Below, in pieces: positions 14,970 through 24,786 of a stretch of 64,000 bases of DNA. Source of the DNA: Myxococcales bacterium (GTDB lineage Bacteria; Myxococcota; Bradymonadia; UBA7976; UBA1532); the NCBI GenBank assembly GCA_020633515.1, contig JACKDM010000010.1, positions 42,342 through 106,341 on the forward strand, written 5' to 3'. Within the stretch, counting starts at the first letter, position 1; every line of letters begins with the position of its first letter. A program made the position numbers and the translations under genes. Below the pieces are notes generated by a model that worked only from the letters and a program-made list of their open reading frames with translations, made no database searches and was not told the DNA's origin.

Positions 14970-16772
14970 TCAGGGCGCCCCGAATTCGAGCCCGCAGCGC
15001 CGCAGCCGACCGTCGCAGCCGCCGCGCATCAACCGCGCGTGGCTGCACGCGTGGATCGCGTCGCTCTCGGCGAGGCAGGTGTCGACGACGCACGCGCCGC
15101 CGCCGCACGGCGAGGTCGAGTTGATGCACGCGAGGAAGCGCGCGCCCTCGGCGGCGCAGTCGCCGAACGCACACTCGATCCACTCGTTGGCCGCGCAGAT
15201 GAGGCACTCGACCCCGCCGGCGGCGAGGCAGCGGTAGAGGCAGTCGGCGTCGCCCGCCGCGCAGCCCCGCCCGCACTCGGCGGCGCCCGCGCAGGCGCGG
15301 TAGGGTGATGCGACCGGGCGGCGCACGAGCGCGAACGCGAGGCACATCTCGTCGAGGGTGCCATCCCCCCAGCCGACCGGGCGGGGCGTCTGCGGCATGC
15401 CATCGACGATCGGCTGCGCGGCGGGTGAGTTGTCATGGGTGCATGACATCCGCAAGGCATCGCCCGCGGCGACGGTGATGCCTTCGCCCTCGCGCAGCCA
15501 GTAGGCGTCCTGCCAGTCGAAGTCCCAGCGGGGGATGTCGACGAGGCACGTCGGCTCGCCCGCGGCGGGCTCGACGTCGAGGCGGATCCGCTCGCCGAGC
15601 AGGTGCATGTGCGGCGCGACGGCGACGATCTCGCCGTCGTCGGCGAAGCGGAAGACCTGCTCGGAGACGTGCGCCGGCGCGCCCGCCGGGATGTCGAGCC
15701 AGACGTCGGCGAAGCCCACGACGTCGATCCGCGCGGTCGGCGCGACGCCGGGTGGCAGGGTCCACAGCGCGATCGCGGTGCGGTCGGGCGCGGGCTCGGG
15801 GCCTTGGGCGAGCAGGTTGTAGTGCATCTGCATGACCAGCGTGCTGCCGGCCGGGATCTGGATCGCGGCGCCGTCGGGCAGGGTGAAGCCCTCGTTGCCG
15901 GGCGCCCAGACCGAGAAGAACGAGGCGGGGTAGACGCGGGCGTCGCCGAAGCAGCGGTAGCCGGGGCCGGGGGCGACGCGGTCGAGGCGGTCGAGCTCGG
16001 CGCTGCCCTCGGGCGGGATGAGGTAGGTGACGACGTGGTGTACCATCGCCGCCTGGTCGGGGCGCACCTCGATGCGGGTGACCCAGGTGTCTTCTTCGAA
16101 GGCATGGGCCAGTGGCAGGCAGCGATAGTCATCGATGCCATCGCGGGTCGGCGCGTAGGCTTCGCCGGCGTCGAGGACGAGGTCGGGCGGGGGGCCGTCG
16201 TCGCGCGAATCGGGCCGGGGTGGCGGCGCGTCGGCGGGGTCGCCGGCGGGGTGGCCGGCGGCGCCCCACGCGACGATCGTCTCGCGCTCGGCGGCGGTGA
16301 GCGCGCGGCTGTGGCGGTACTCGCGGCAGGCGGCGTCGGGCGGCCAGGGTGGCATCGTGCCGGCGGTCACCGCGGCGACGGCGGGCGCGACCCAGGGCGG
16401 CGGGCGATCGGTCCAGGCGGTGGTGAAGTCGAAGGGGCCGATGCCATCGGGGCGATGGCAGGCGAGGCAGGCGCGGGCGAAGATCGGCTGCACGTCGCGG
16501 TGCCAGGTGGGGGTCGCGGGGTCGAGCGCGGCGTCGGGGAGCGCTGCGTCGCCGATCGCCGCGTCGGGCGCTGCGTCGGGTGCGCCGGGGTCGGGCACCG
16601 CCGCCGCGTCGGCCGCCCCGCCCGCGCCCCCGCCGCCGTCGAGGCCGGTCTCACCGTCGTCTCCGCTCTCGCCGCAGCCCGACAGCGCCCCCACCAGCGC
16701 CCCCAACAACGCCCATGACAGCGCCCACGACAGCGCCCACCTCGAAGCTCGCGTGATCCGCGCTCCCTGCAT
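14970..16772 (-). CDS. Lipoprotein with cytochrome c motif and PHM-like copper monooxygenase domain
   Basis: This is 600 aa from ATG 16772, which has AGGAGG six bases upstream; the longer upstream frame lacks support. The signal has lipobox LSGC (Cys at about 33), then an Asp/Ala-rich linker. Residues 102-106 are a haem-c site CLACH in a HRDVQPIFARAC context. Residues 230-420 carry the copper type II ascorbate-dependent monooxygenase pattern: MVHHVVTY (His 245, 246), VMQMHYN (His 317) and PHMHLLG (His 388, 390), then CTHDNSPA. The C-terminal 100 residues are Cys-rich (about 15 Cys). It is likely a periplasmic or surface redox enzyme; the substrate is unknown. Confidence 0.85.
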   Translation of the reverse strand: MQGARITRASRWALSWALSWALLGALVGALSGCGESGDDGETGLDGGGGAGGAADAAAVPDPGAPDAAPDAAIGDAALPDAALDPATPTWHRDVQPIFARACLACHRPDGIGPFDFTTAWTDRPPPWVAPAVAAVTAGTMPPWPPDAACREYRHSRALTAAERETIVAWGAAGHPAGDPADAPPPRPDSRDDGPPPDLVLDAGEAYAPTRDGIDDYRCLPLAHAFEEDTWVTRIEVRPDQAAMVHHVVTYLIPPEGSAELDRLDRVAPGPGYRCFGDARVYPASFFSVWAPGNEGFTLPDGAAIQIPAGSTLVMQMHYNLLAQGPEPAPDRTAIALWTLPPGVAPTARIDVVGFADVWLDIPAGAPAHVSEQVFRFADDGEIVAVAPHMHLLGERIRLDVEPAAGEPTCLVDIPRWDFDWQDAYWLREGEGITVAAGDALRMSCTHDNSPAAQPIVDGMPQTPRPVGWGDGTLDEMCLAFALVRRPVASPYRACAGAAECGRGCAAGDADCLYRCLAAGGVECLICAANEWIECAFGDCAAEGARFLACINSTSPCGGGACVVDTCLAESDAIHACSHARLMRGGCDGRLRRCGLEFGAP

Positions 16773-16905
16773 CGTCGACCTCCTCGTCGCCGCGCGATGA
16801 TAACCCCGCCGCCTCGGGCGCGCCCTCACTTGATCGGCGCCCGTAATCGGAACATGCTGTCGACCGAGGACGACACGCGCCCGAGGGCGCGACGAGGAAT
16901 TCGGC

Positions 16906-18879
<1,974 letters not shown>

Positions 18880-18882
18880 ACC

Positions 18883-18998
18883 GCCGAGCGCAGCGAAGCC
18901 GTCCCCCCGAGGGGGACGGGTCGAAGCGAGGAGGAGGGCGAATGCCCGACGACGCAGCGAAGATCCCGCCCGCAGGGCGGCGAAGCGAGCACGGCGAA
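18883..18998 (+). repeat. Dispersed three-hairpin intergenic repeat, copy A
   Basis: This aligns over its whole length with 45881-45993. Stems: CCGTCCCCC/GGGGGACGG (18899-18907 with 18911-18919, loop CGA), GGGC/GCCC (18936-18939 with 18944-18947) and CCGCCC/GGGCGG (18966-18971 with 18975-18980, loop GCA). It ends GAGCACGGCGAA just before the next gene. It could be a REP-type element or a structured RNA in the intercistronic leader. Confidence 0.75.
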
Positions 18999-19006
18999 AC
19001 TGAACA

Positions 19007-19732
19007 ATGAGCACCTTTCTGCCGGCCTCGATCGCCTGCCCCCGCTGCGGCGAGGCGTTCCAGAGCGAGATCGCGATCAGCGTACACGCCGAGCGCATGC
19101 CCGAGCTGCGCCACGCGCTCCTCGACGATCGCTTCCAGCAGTTCACCTGCCCGAGCTGCCTCTTCCCGGTGCGGGTCGAGCCCTCGCTGCTCTACACCGA
19201 CTTCGGCCGCGACTTGTGGGTCGTCGCGCTGCGCCGCGACGGGATCCGGCACCGGGGCGCGCTCGCGGCGTCGGTGCAGGCGCAGTTCGACCGGCACATG
19301 CGCGAGAACTGCGCGCCGATGGTGCGCGCCTGGGCCGATGACTTCACGGTGCGGCTGGTCTTCGGGACCGAGGCGCTGCGCGAGAAGCTCGTGCTCTTCG
19401 ACGCCGGCCTCGACGACCGGCTCGTCGAGGCGCTGAAGTGGGACCTCGCCCGCCGCGAGAGCCTGCTGGCACCCGACGCGCTCTTCGTCGTGCGCGCCGT
19501 CGACGACGCGACCGTGCATCTGCTACACCGGTCGAGCCCCGACGAAGCGCGGGGCACGGTGCTCGCGGTGCCCCGCGCGCTGCTCGACGCCTACGCGGCC
19601 GAGCGCGAGCAGTGGGCCGCCGCGCTCCCGTCGATCTTCGACGGCATCGTGGTCGACTGGCGCGCGCCGCTGTGGCCCGACGAGCCGCTGCCCGACGCCG
19701 AGTCGGGCCCGCTGCCGCCGGCCGACCACTGA
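19007..19732 (+). CDS. CpXC-domain zinc-ribbon protein
   Basis: This is 241 aa from ATG 19007. The N-terminus has two CPxC knuckles, IACPRCGEAFQSE and FTCPSCLFPVRVEPSL, separated by a segment in which the protein resembles the CpXC family (PF14353); the Cys quartet probably binds zinc. The rest is mixed alpha/beta without other motifs. It has no signal peptide. It follows the metallopeptidase-like gene on the same strand across the hairpin repeat and is nine bases from the next lipoprotein gene, so the three may form one unit. The function of CpXC proteins is not established. Confidence 0.85.
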   Translation: MSTFLPASIACPRCGEAFQSEIAISVHAERMPELRHALLDDRFQQFTCPSCLFPVRVEPSLLYTDFGRDLWVVALRRDGIRHRGALAASVQAQFDRHMRENCAPMVRAWADDFTVRLVFGTEALREKLVLFDAGLDDRLVEALKWDLARRESLLAPDALFVVRAVDDATVHLLHRSSPDEARGTVLAVPRALLDAYAAEREQWAAALPSIFDGIVVDWRAPLWPDEPLPDAESGPLPPADH

Positions 19733-19741
19733 GGTGACCCG

Positions 19742-20698
19742 ATGCGCCGCCTGTTCGTGCTCACGCCCGCGCTGTGGGCGTTCGCCGCCTGCGCCCCCAA
19801 CACCGCCCACCCGACGCCGCCCGGGGAGCCCCCGATGAAGACCCCCGCCGACCAGCCCACCGAGAAGGCCGCCGCCAAGGCCGCCGACAAGCCCTTCGGC
19901 GACGCGCCGAGCCGCGTCGACCGCGCGGTCGCGGTGCCCGGCTACACCGTGCACGTCGTCGAGGCCGAGCACCGGCCGTATGGCGCGCTCGCGCCCCAGG
20001 TGGGCAAGCCGCTGCGCGGCGCCGACGCCTTCCACGCCGCGCGGCAGGCGATCGGCGACCCCGATCCGGCGGCGCTCGCCCGCCTCGCGATGCTCTTCCT
20101 CGACGTCGACGTCGCCGGCCGCGACCCGTGGACCGCCGCGGCGGCGTTCGGCGAGGCCGAGCAGCGCGCGATGGCGCACGATCCGAGGCGCGAGGGCGAG
20201 GCGGTGGTGTACTGGCGGCTGCACGCGACGACGGCCGATCTGGTGCGCTGCACGCTCGCGGTGGAGGCGGGCACGGTGCGCTGCGAGGACGCGCCGTCGC
20301 TCGCGCGCGCGGCGGCGGTCGAGGCCGATCCGCTCGCGGCGGCGAAGGCCGATCTGGCGTCGGACAACTGGTCGATCCGCAGCCGCGGGCTGCGGCTGCT
20401 CGCCGAGTCGGCGGCGCCCGCGGCGACCGCGCTGCTGGTCGAGACGATCGGCTCGGGCGAGCCGGCGAAGATGCGGCAGCTCGCGATCGAGGCGGCGGCG
20501 AAGCGCAGTGACGACGCGGCGTTGCCGGCGATCGCGGCGGCGGTGAAGGGCGACGCCGACGCGGGCGTGCGGCGGGCGGGGGTGATCGCGCTGCGGGGTC
20601 ACACGAGCGCGGCGGCGGTCGACGCGTTGAAGCACGCGGCGGCGAACGACGCCGATCCGGCGGTCAAGGCGATGGCGGGCGCGCTGCTGCCGAAGTAG
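19742..20698 (+). CDS. HEAT-repeat lipoprotein
   Basis: This is 318 aa from ATG 19742. The signal has lipobox FAAC, followed by a Pro/Thr/Lys spacer. The middle part is unknown (TVHVVEAEHRPYGALAPQVG). Residues about 205-318 are helical pairs of the HEAT/PBS-lyase type (SIRSRGLRLLAESAAPAATAL, MRQLAIEAAAKRSDDAALPA, VRRAGVIALRGHTSAAAVDAL). It is likely an outer-membrane or periplasmic protein-interaction scaffold. The 3' end overlaps the convergent flavoprotein gene by 35 bases. Confidence 0.8.
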   Translation: MRRLFVLTPALWAFAACAPNTAHPTPPGEPPMKTPADQPTEKAAAKAADKPFGDAPSRVDRAVAVPGYTVHVVEAEHRPYGALAPQVGKPLRGADAFHAARQAIGDPDPAALARLAMLFLDVDVAGRDPWTAAAAFGEAEQRAMAHDPRREGEAVVYWRLHATTADLVRCTLAVEAGTVRCEDAPSLARAAAVEADPLAAAKADLASDNWSIRSRGLRLLAESAAPAATALLVETIGSGEPAKMRQLAIEAAAKRSDDAALPAIAAAVKGDADAGVRRAGVIALRGHTSAAAVDALKHAAANDADPAVKAMAGALLPK

Positions 20699-21677
20699 CG
20701 GGCGCGGCGGCGAGCGCATCGGCGAAGCGGCGCACGATCTCGCCGGCGGGCTCGATGCCATCGATGCCATCGACCGAGCGGCCGGCCTGCCAGTAGTCAC
20801 GGTAGCCGCTGCCTTGCAGCGATGCCTTCTTGAGCTGCACGATCGAGCGCACGGTGAAGTACATGCGCGCGTAGTGCTTGAGCCTGGGGTGGCGCAGCAT
20901 CCGGCGGGTGATGGGTCCGGCCTTGGTGCCGGTCTGCTCGATGTAGGGTGTCTTGATGACCGCGACCGGGACGCCGGAGATCCGCTCGCTGAGTACGATG
21001 TCTTCGGCGCGGGCGCGGACGATGGCGCGCTTGTAGTCGTCGTGGGCGCGGCACTCGGGGGTGGCGATGAAGCGGGTGCCGAGCTGGCAGCCGGCGTATC
21101 CCATCGCGATGGCATCGACGAACTGCGAGGGCTCGCCGATGCCACCGGCGCACACCAGCGGGGCGCCGAGGTCGGCCAGCTCGCGATAGAGCGCGGCGGG
21201 ATCGGTCTGCCCGGCGTGGCCGCCGGCGCGGGCGTTGACGCAGATGAGCCCGTCGACGCCGTGGCCGAGCGCGACCTCGGCCCACTTGCGGGTCGTGACG
21301 TCGTGGTAGACGACGCCGCCGGCGGCGTGCACCGCGTCGACGACCCGGCGGGGGTTGCCGAGCGCGGTGACGAAGAAGCGCACGCCCTCGTCGAGCGCGA
21401 CGTCGACCCAGCGGCGCATGCGCTCCTCGTAGACCTTGCTGCTCTTCTCGACGATGGCGTTGAACCCGATCGGCTTGTCGGTGATCCGGCGGATGGCGCG
21501 GATGCCTTCGCGGAGGTCGCGGCCGTGTACGTAGATCATCGAGATCGGCTGGATGATGCCGATGCCACCGGCGGCGGAGACGGCGGCGATGAGGTCGACG
21601 TCGGAGCAGGGGTACATGGCGCCGCAGATGAGCGGCACCTCGATGCCCGCGTGGGCACAGAGCGCGGTGTGGGTCAT
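20664..21677 (-). CDS. Nitronate monooxygenase / FabK-like FMN-dependent TIM-barrel protein
   Basis: This is 337 aa from ATG 21677, the usual size. The fold and motifs match the NMO/2-nitropropane dioxygenase group: PLICGAMYPCSDVDLIAAVSAAGG at the start, IGFNAIVEKS, VYHDVTTRKWAEVALGHGVDGLICVNARAGGHAG (the conserved Gly-Gly-His) and PLVCAGGIGEPSQFVDAIAMGYAGCQLGTRFIATPE (phosphate/FMN binding). It oxidises nitronates, or in FabK relatives reduces enoyl-ACP; sequence alone does not decide which. The end lies inside the convergent HEAT gene. Confidence 0.9.
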   Translation of the reverse strand: MTHTALCAHAGIEVPLICGAMYPCSDVDLIAAVSAAGGIGIIQPISMIYVHGRDLREGIRAIRRITDKPIGFNAIVEKSSKVYEERMRRWVDVALDEGVRFFVTALGNPRRVVDAVHAAGGVVYHDVTTRKWAEVALGHGVDGLICVNARAGGHAGQTDPAALYRELADLGAPLVCAGGIGEPSQFVDAIAMGYAGCQLGTRFIATPECRAHDDYKRAIVRARAEDIVLSERISGVPVAVIKTPYIEQTGTKAGPITRRMLRHPRLKHYARMYFTVRSIVQLKKASLQGSGYRDYWQAGRSVDGIDGIEPAGEIVRRFADALAAAPATSAAARPPSP

Positions 21678-21711
21678 ATGACTCGATGGGATGGGAAGAG
21701 AGAGAGAGCGA

Positions 21712-22260
21712 TCACTCGAAGGAGACGACGCTGGCCTTCTTGAGGGCGGCCTCGTCGGCGAGGCGCTTCTGGCGGGCGGGGGCGCTCTCGCGGATGGTGA
21801 ACTCGGTCTTGGCGATGACGCGGCCGCCGGAGACGACGACGAGCTCGTAGCGGCGGTCCTCGTCGGGGAACTTGTCTTTGGTGAGGCGGGCGTTGCTGGC
21901 GAGGATGCGCGTCGACTTCTGGTTGGGGTCGGGGTAGATGGGGAAGCTCTCGACCTGCCGGCGACCCTCGGTGACGTCATAGATGGTGGCAGGGAAGTTG
22001 GTGCCACCGTATGCCTTGGCGAAGAAGGCCATGAACTCGATGTTGATGCTCTCGGCGTCGTCGGCGTAGGTGTAGCTCTTGTCGTCGACGCTCTTCATGT
22101 GACTGATGAAGCGGGCGTCGGAGGAGAAGCGGGCGGGGAAGGGTCGCTCCGACATGACGATCTTGCCCTTGAAGACGTCGGCCGGGTTCTTGGCGTGGGC
22201 GGCCGTGGCGGCGAGGAGCAGCAGGGCGGCGAGGGGCAAGAGGCGGAGCAGGCGCGGCAT
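21712..22260 (-). CDS. Exported protein of unknown function
   Basis: This is 182 aa from ATG 22260 with GGAGG about seven bases upstream. Residues 1-23 form a signal peptide ending AHAK. The mature part is a soluble beta-rich protein (KGKIVMSERPFPARFSSDA, YELVVVSGGRVIAKTEFTI) with a Lys/Ala-rich tail. It contains no Cys. No family is recognised. It lies upstream of the flavoprotein gene on the same strand with a 34-base gap, so the two may be co-transcribed. Confidence 0.75.
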   Translation of the reverse strand: MPRLLRLLPLAALLLLAATAAHAKNPADVFKGKIVMSERPFPARFSSDARFISHMKSVDDKSYTYADDAESINIEFMAFFAKAYGGTNFPATIYDVTEGRRQVESFPIYPDPNQKSTRILASNARLTKDKFPDEDRRYELVVVSGGRVIAKTEFTIRESAPARQKRLADEAALKKASVVSFE

Positions 22261-22305
22261 CGGGGGCCTCCAATGGGGTGTCGGGTCGACTGGAGATGAA
22301 AACTA

Positions 22306-22339
22306 ACAGATCCGGTCATGAGGGGCGACCCTGATCTGT
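22306..22339. promoter_or_regulatory. Inverted repeat in a divergent intergenic region
   Basis: ACAGATC (22306-22312) and GATCTGT (22333-22339) form a perfect 7-bp inverted repeat with a 20-base centre, in the 138-base gap between two divergent genes. It could be an operator. The local sequence is AT-richer than the flanks. No convincing -10 box was found for either gene. Confidence 0.3.
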
Positions 22340-22398
22340 GCGCGGGGGCCGAGCGCGGAACTTGACCCGCACGGCGGTCGAACGCAGCCTGCCTTGCG

Positions 22399-24651
22399 AT
22401 GGATACGCCGATGACGACGAGCCCGGACGCGGCGGCGGCGCCGAAGCGGGGGACGGAGGGCGCGGTGGCGGCCTACGTGCTCGGCGGCATGGCGGGCGGG
22501 GTGCTGGCGGGCGCGGTGGACGCGGTGGGGGGCATGGGCGCGGCCGAGGGCGGGGCGGCGGCGCTGGTGCTGCTGGGCTCGATGGGGTTGCACCTGCTGG
22601 TCGGCGCGGCGCTCGGGGCGCTGGCGGGGGCGGTGCATCCGCTGCTGCCGCGGTCGCTGACGGCGGTGAGCCTGCTGCGCGGCGCGGCGCTGCGGGTGTG
22701 GCCACGGGCGGACGTGGGGCTGCACGATCGGTGTCGGGTGGTGGCGACGGCGTGGCTGCTGGCGCTGGTGCTCGGGGCGGGGGTGCCGGCGCTGGCGGGC
22801 GGGATGTGGGTGGTGCTGAGCCGGGTGCAGTCGCCGGAGTTCGCGGCGCTGGCGGCGGCGGGGCTGGGGCTCGCCTGGGTGGCGGCGGCGGCGGCGGTGT
22901 TCGCGCCGCTGCACGCGGGGTTGGCGCGGGCGCTGGAGTTCGTGGTGCGGCGGCGGCCGGGACTGTCGGTGCTGGCGCATCCGGCGACGCATCTGGTGGC
23001 GCTCGGGGCGCTGGGGGCGGTGGTGGTGGGCGGAGCGCTCGGCGAGGGGGCGCTTGCGGGGGTCGATCCGCGGCCGCTGTGGGCGGCGGCGCTGCTGTCG
23101 GGGCCGATGCTCTGGGGCGGTGAGCTGCTGCGGGGGCCGCTGCGGGCGGTGCCGCCGGGGCGGGCGGCGATGGCGGTGGGGCTCTTGTTGTTCTTCGGGG
23201 TGGCGGCGTCGGCGGCGGCGCTGCGCTCGGGGCCGGCGCGGGACGCGCTCGCGACGGCGGGGGGGTCGTCGCGGCTGGTGCTGGCGGGGCTGCGGGCGCC
23301 GTTCGATGGCGACGGCGATGGCTACGCGGGGGCGCTCGGGGGCGGGGACTGCGACGACGCCGATCCGTCGATCCATCCGGGCGCGGTGGACGCGCCGGGG
23401 AACGGGGTCGACGAGGACTGCACGGGCGAGGACGCGCCGGTCCCGCCGCCGGCGCCGCCCGCGCCGCCGCCGCCGACGGAGCCGGCGGCGCTGGGGTTGA
23501 GCCCGCCGTACAACCTGGTGCTGGTGACGGTGGGCGCGCTGCGGCCGGATCACCTGGGGATCCATGGCTACCCGCGGCCGACGAGCCCGGTGATCGACGC
23601 GTTCGCGGCCGAGGCGGTGGTCTTCGACGCGGCGTACGCGGTCGCGCCGCGGATGGCGCCGGCGCTGGGCGGGCTGCTGTCGGGGCGGTTTCCGAGCGAG
23701 CTGTGGCGGGACGGGGGGCACGATCCGGTGTACGGGGAGCGCAACGTCTTCCTCGCCGAGATGCTGGCGGAGCGGGGCTATCGCACGGCGGCGTTCCCGA
23801 GCCATTGGTACTTCGAGCGGCGGCCGGGGGCGCCGGGGCTGTCGCAGGGGTTCGCGGTGTGGCAGCCGTACGCGGCCGAGCGGGGGCGGATGGACGAGAT
23901 GCCGACCGCGGAGACGGTGGTGCTCTCGGCGGTGGAGTACCTGCAGCGGGCGGAGGTCGACGCGGCGCGGCCGTTCTTCGTGTGGCTGCACCTCTACGAT
24001 CCGCAGCCGGCCTATATCGAGCACCTCGAGGTGCCGCGCTTCGGTGATGATCCGGTGGCGCGCTACGACCACGAGATCCGCTACGTCGACACCTGGCTCG
24101 GCTACCTCTTCGACACGCTGGCGCGGCGGGATGACGCGGCGCAGACGGTGGTGGTGCTGACCGCCGATCACGGCGAGGTCTTCGCGGAGGGGGGGCCGGT
24201 GGAGGCGCCGGGCATGGCGGAGGGGCGGCTGCGGGTGCCGTTGATCGTGCGGGTGCCGGGGCTCGCGGCGCGGCGGGTGGCGGCGCGGGTGGGGCTGATC
24301 GATCTGGCGCCGACGCTGCTCGATCTGGCGGGGGTGCGGCCGGGGGATCCGGCGCGGCCGGGGGCGCTGCGGGGGCAGACGCTGTTGCCGTTGCTGGGGG
24401 GGCACGCGCGGCCGGATCGGTGGCTGTTCGCGGAGCTGCCGCGGGGGCCGTACGGGGGCGAGGCGCTGGCGTGGTGGGTGGGTCGGCAGAAGCTGCGGTT
24501 CGAGGAGGGTCGGTGGCGGTTGTTCGATCTGGCGGCCGATCCGGAGGAGCGCGAGGATCGGGCGTGGGCGCGGCCGGGCGAGGTGGCGCGGCTGCGGACG
24601 ACGCTGGGCTGGCTGCGGGGCGGGCTGGCGGCGCCGGCGCCGGGGGAGTGA
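22399..24651 (+). CDS. Multi-pass membrane protein with MopE-type motif and degenerate sulfatase domain
   Basis: This is 750 aa from ATG 22399. Residues about 25-290 hold roughly seven membrane helices. Residues 303-340 are a DGDGDGYAG...GDCDDADPSIHPGA...DEDCTG element (putative metal binding). A Pro-rich linker leads to a sulfatase/alkaline-phosphatase-superfamily domain (about 370-740). VLVTVGALRPDHLG has Gly where sulfatases have the metal-binding Asp, and APRMAPALGGLLSGRFP has Met and Leu where the nucleophile Cys/Ser and Arg of CxPxR belong. VLTADHGEVF (about 590) keeps the DHG pair. It is probably inactive as a sulfatase; a LtaS-like membrane-bound layout is retained. Confidence 0.8.
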   Translation: MDTPMTTSPDAAAAPKRGTEGAVAAYVLGGMAGGVLAGAVDAVGGMGAAEGGAAALVLLGSMGLHLLVGAALGALAGAVHPLLPRSLTAVSLLRGAALRVWPRADVGLHDRCRVVATAWLLALVLGAGVPALAGGMWVVLSRVQSPEFAALAAAGLGLAWVAAAAAVFAPLHAGLARALEFVVRRRPGLSVLAHPATHLVALGALGAVVVGGALGEGALAGVDPRPLWAAALLSGPMLWGGELLRGPLRAVPPGRAAMAVGLLLFFGVAASAAALRSGPARDALATAGGSSRLVLAGLRAPFDGDGDGYAGALGGGDCDDADPSIHPGAVDAPGNGVDEDCTGEDAPVPPPAPPAPPPPTEPAALGLSPPYNLVLVTVGALRPDHLGIHGYPRPTSPVIDAFAAEAVVFDAAYAVAPRMAPALGGLLSGRFPSELWRDGGHDPVYGERNVFLAEMLAERGYRTAAFPSHWYFERRPGAPGLSQGFAVWQPYAAERGRMDEMPTAETVVLSAVEYLQRAEVDAARPFFVWLHLYDPQPAYIEHLEVPRFGDDPVARYDHEIRYVDTWLGYLFDTLARRDDAAQTVVVLTADHGEVFAEGGPVEAPGMAEGRLRVPLIVRVPGLAARRVAARVGLIDLAPTLLDLAGVRPGDPARPGALRGQTLLPLLGGHARPDRWLFAELPRGPYGGEALAWWVGRQKLRFEEGRWRLFDLAADPEEREDRAWARPGEVARLRTTLGWLRGGLAAPAPGE

Positions 24652-24786
24652 TGGGTGATGGCATGATGCCATGCGGTGATGGCATCGGGGGCGAGCGGGG
24701 GGCGCAAAATCGGGGCGGCGCGACGGCGGGTATGCCCGACCGGGGGATTGGGGTTAGGATCGGGTCGTTCGCGGAGGAGTGCAGCG

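Noticed and set aside
24658..24672. ATGGCATGATGCCAT palindrome as a transcription terminator
   Set aside because: Only six pairs, not GC-rich and no following T run; kept only as a note under the next gene.
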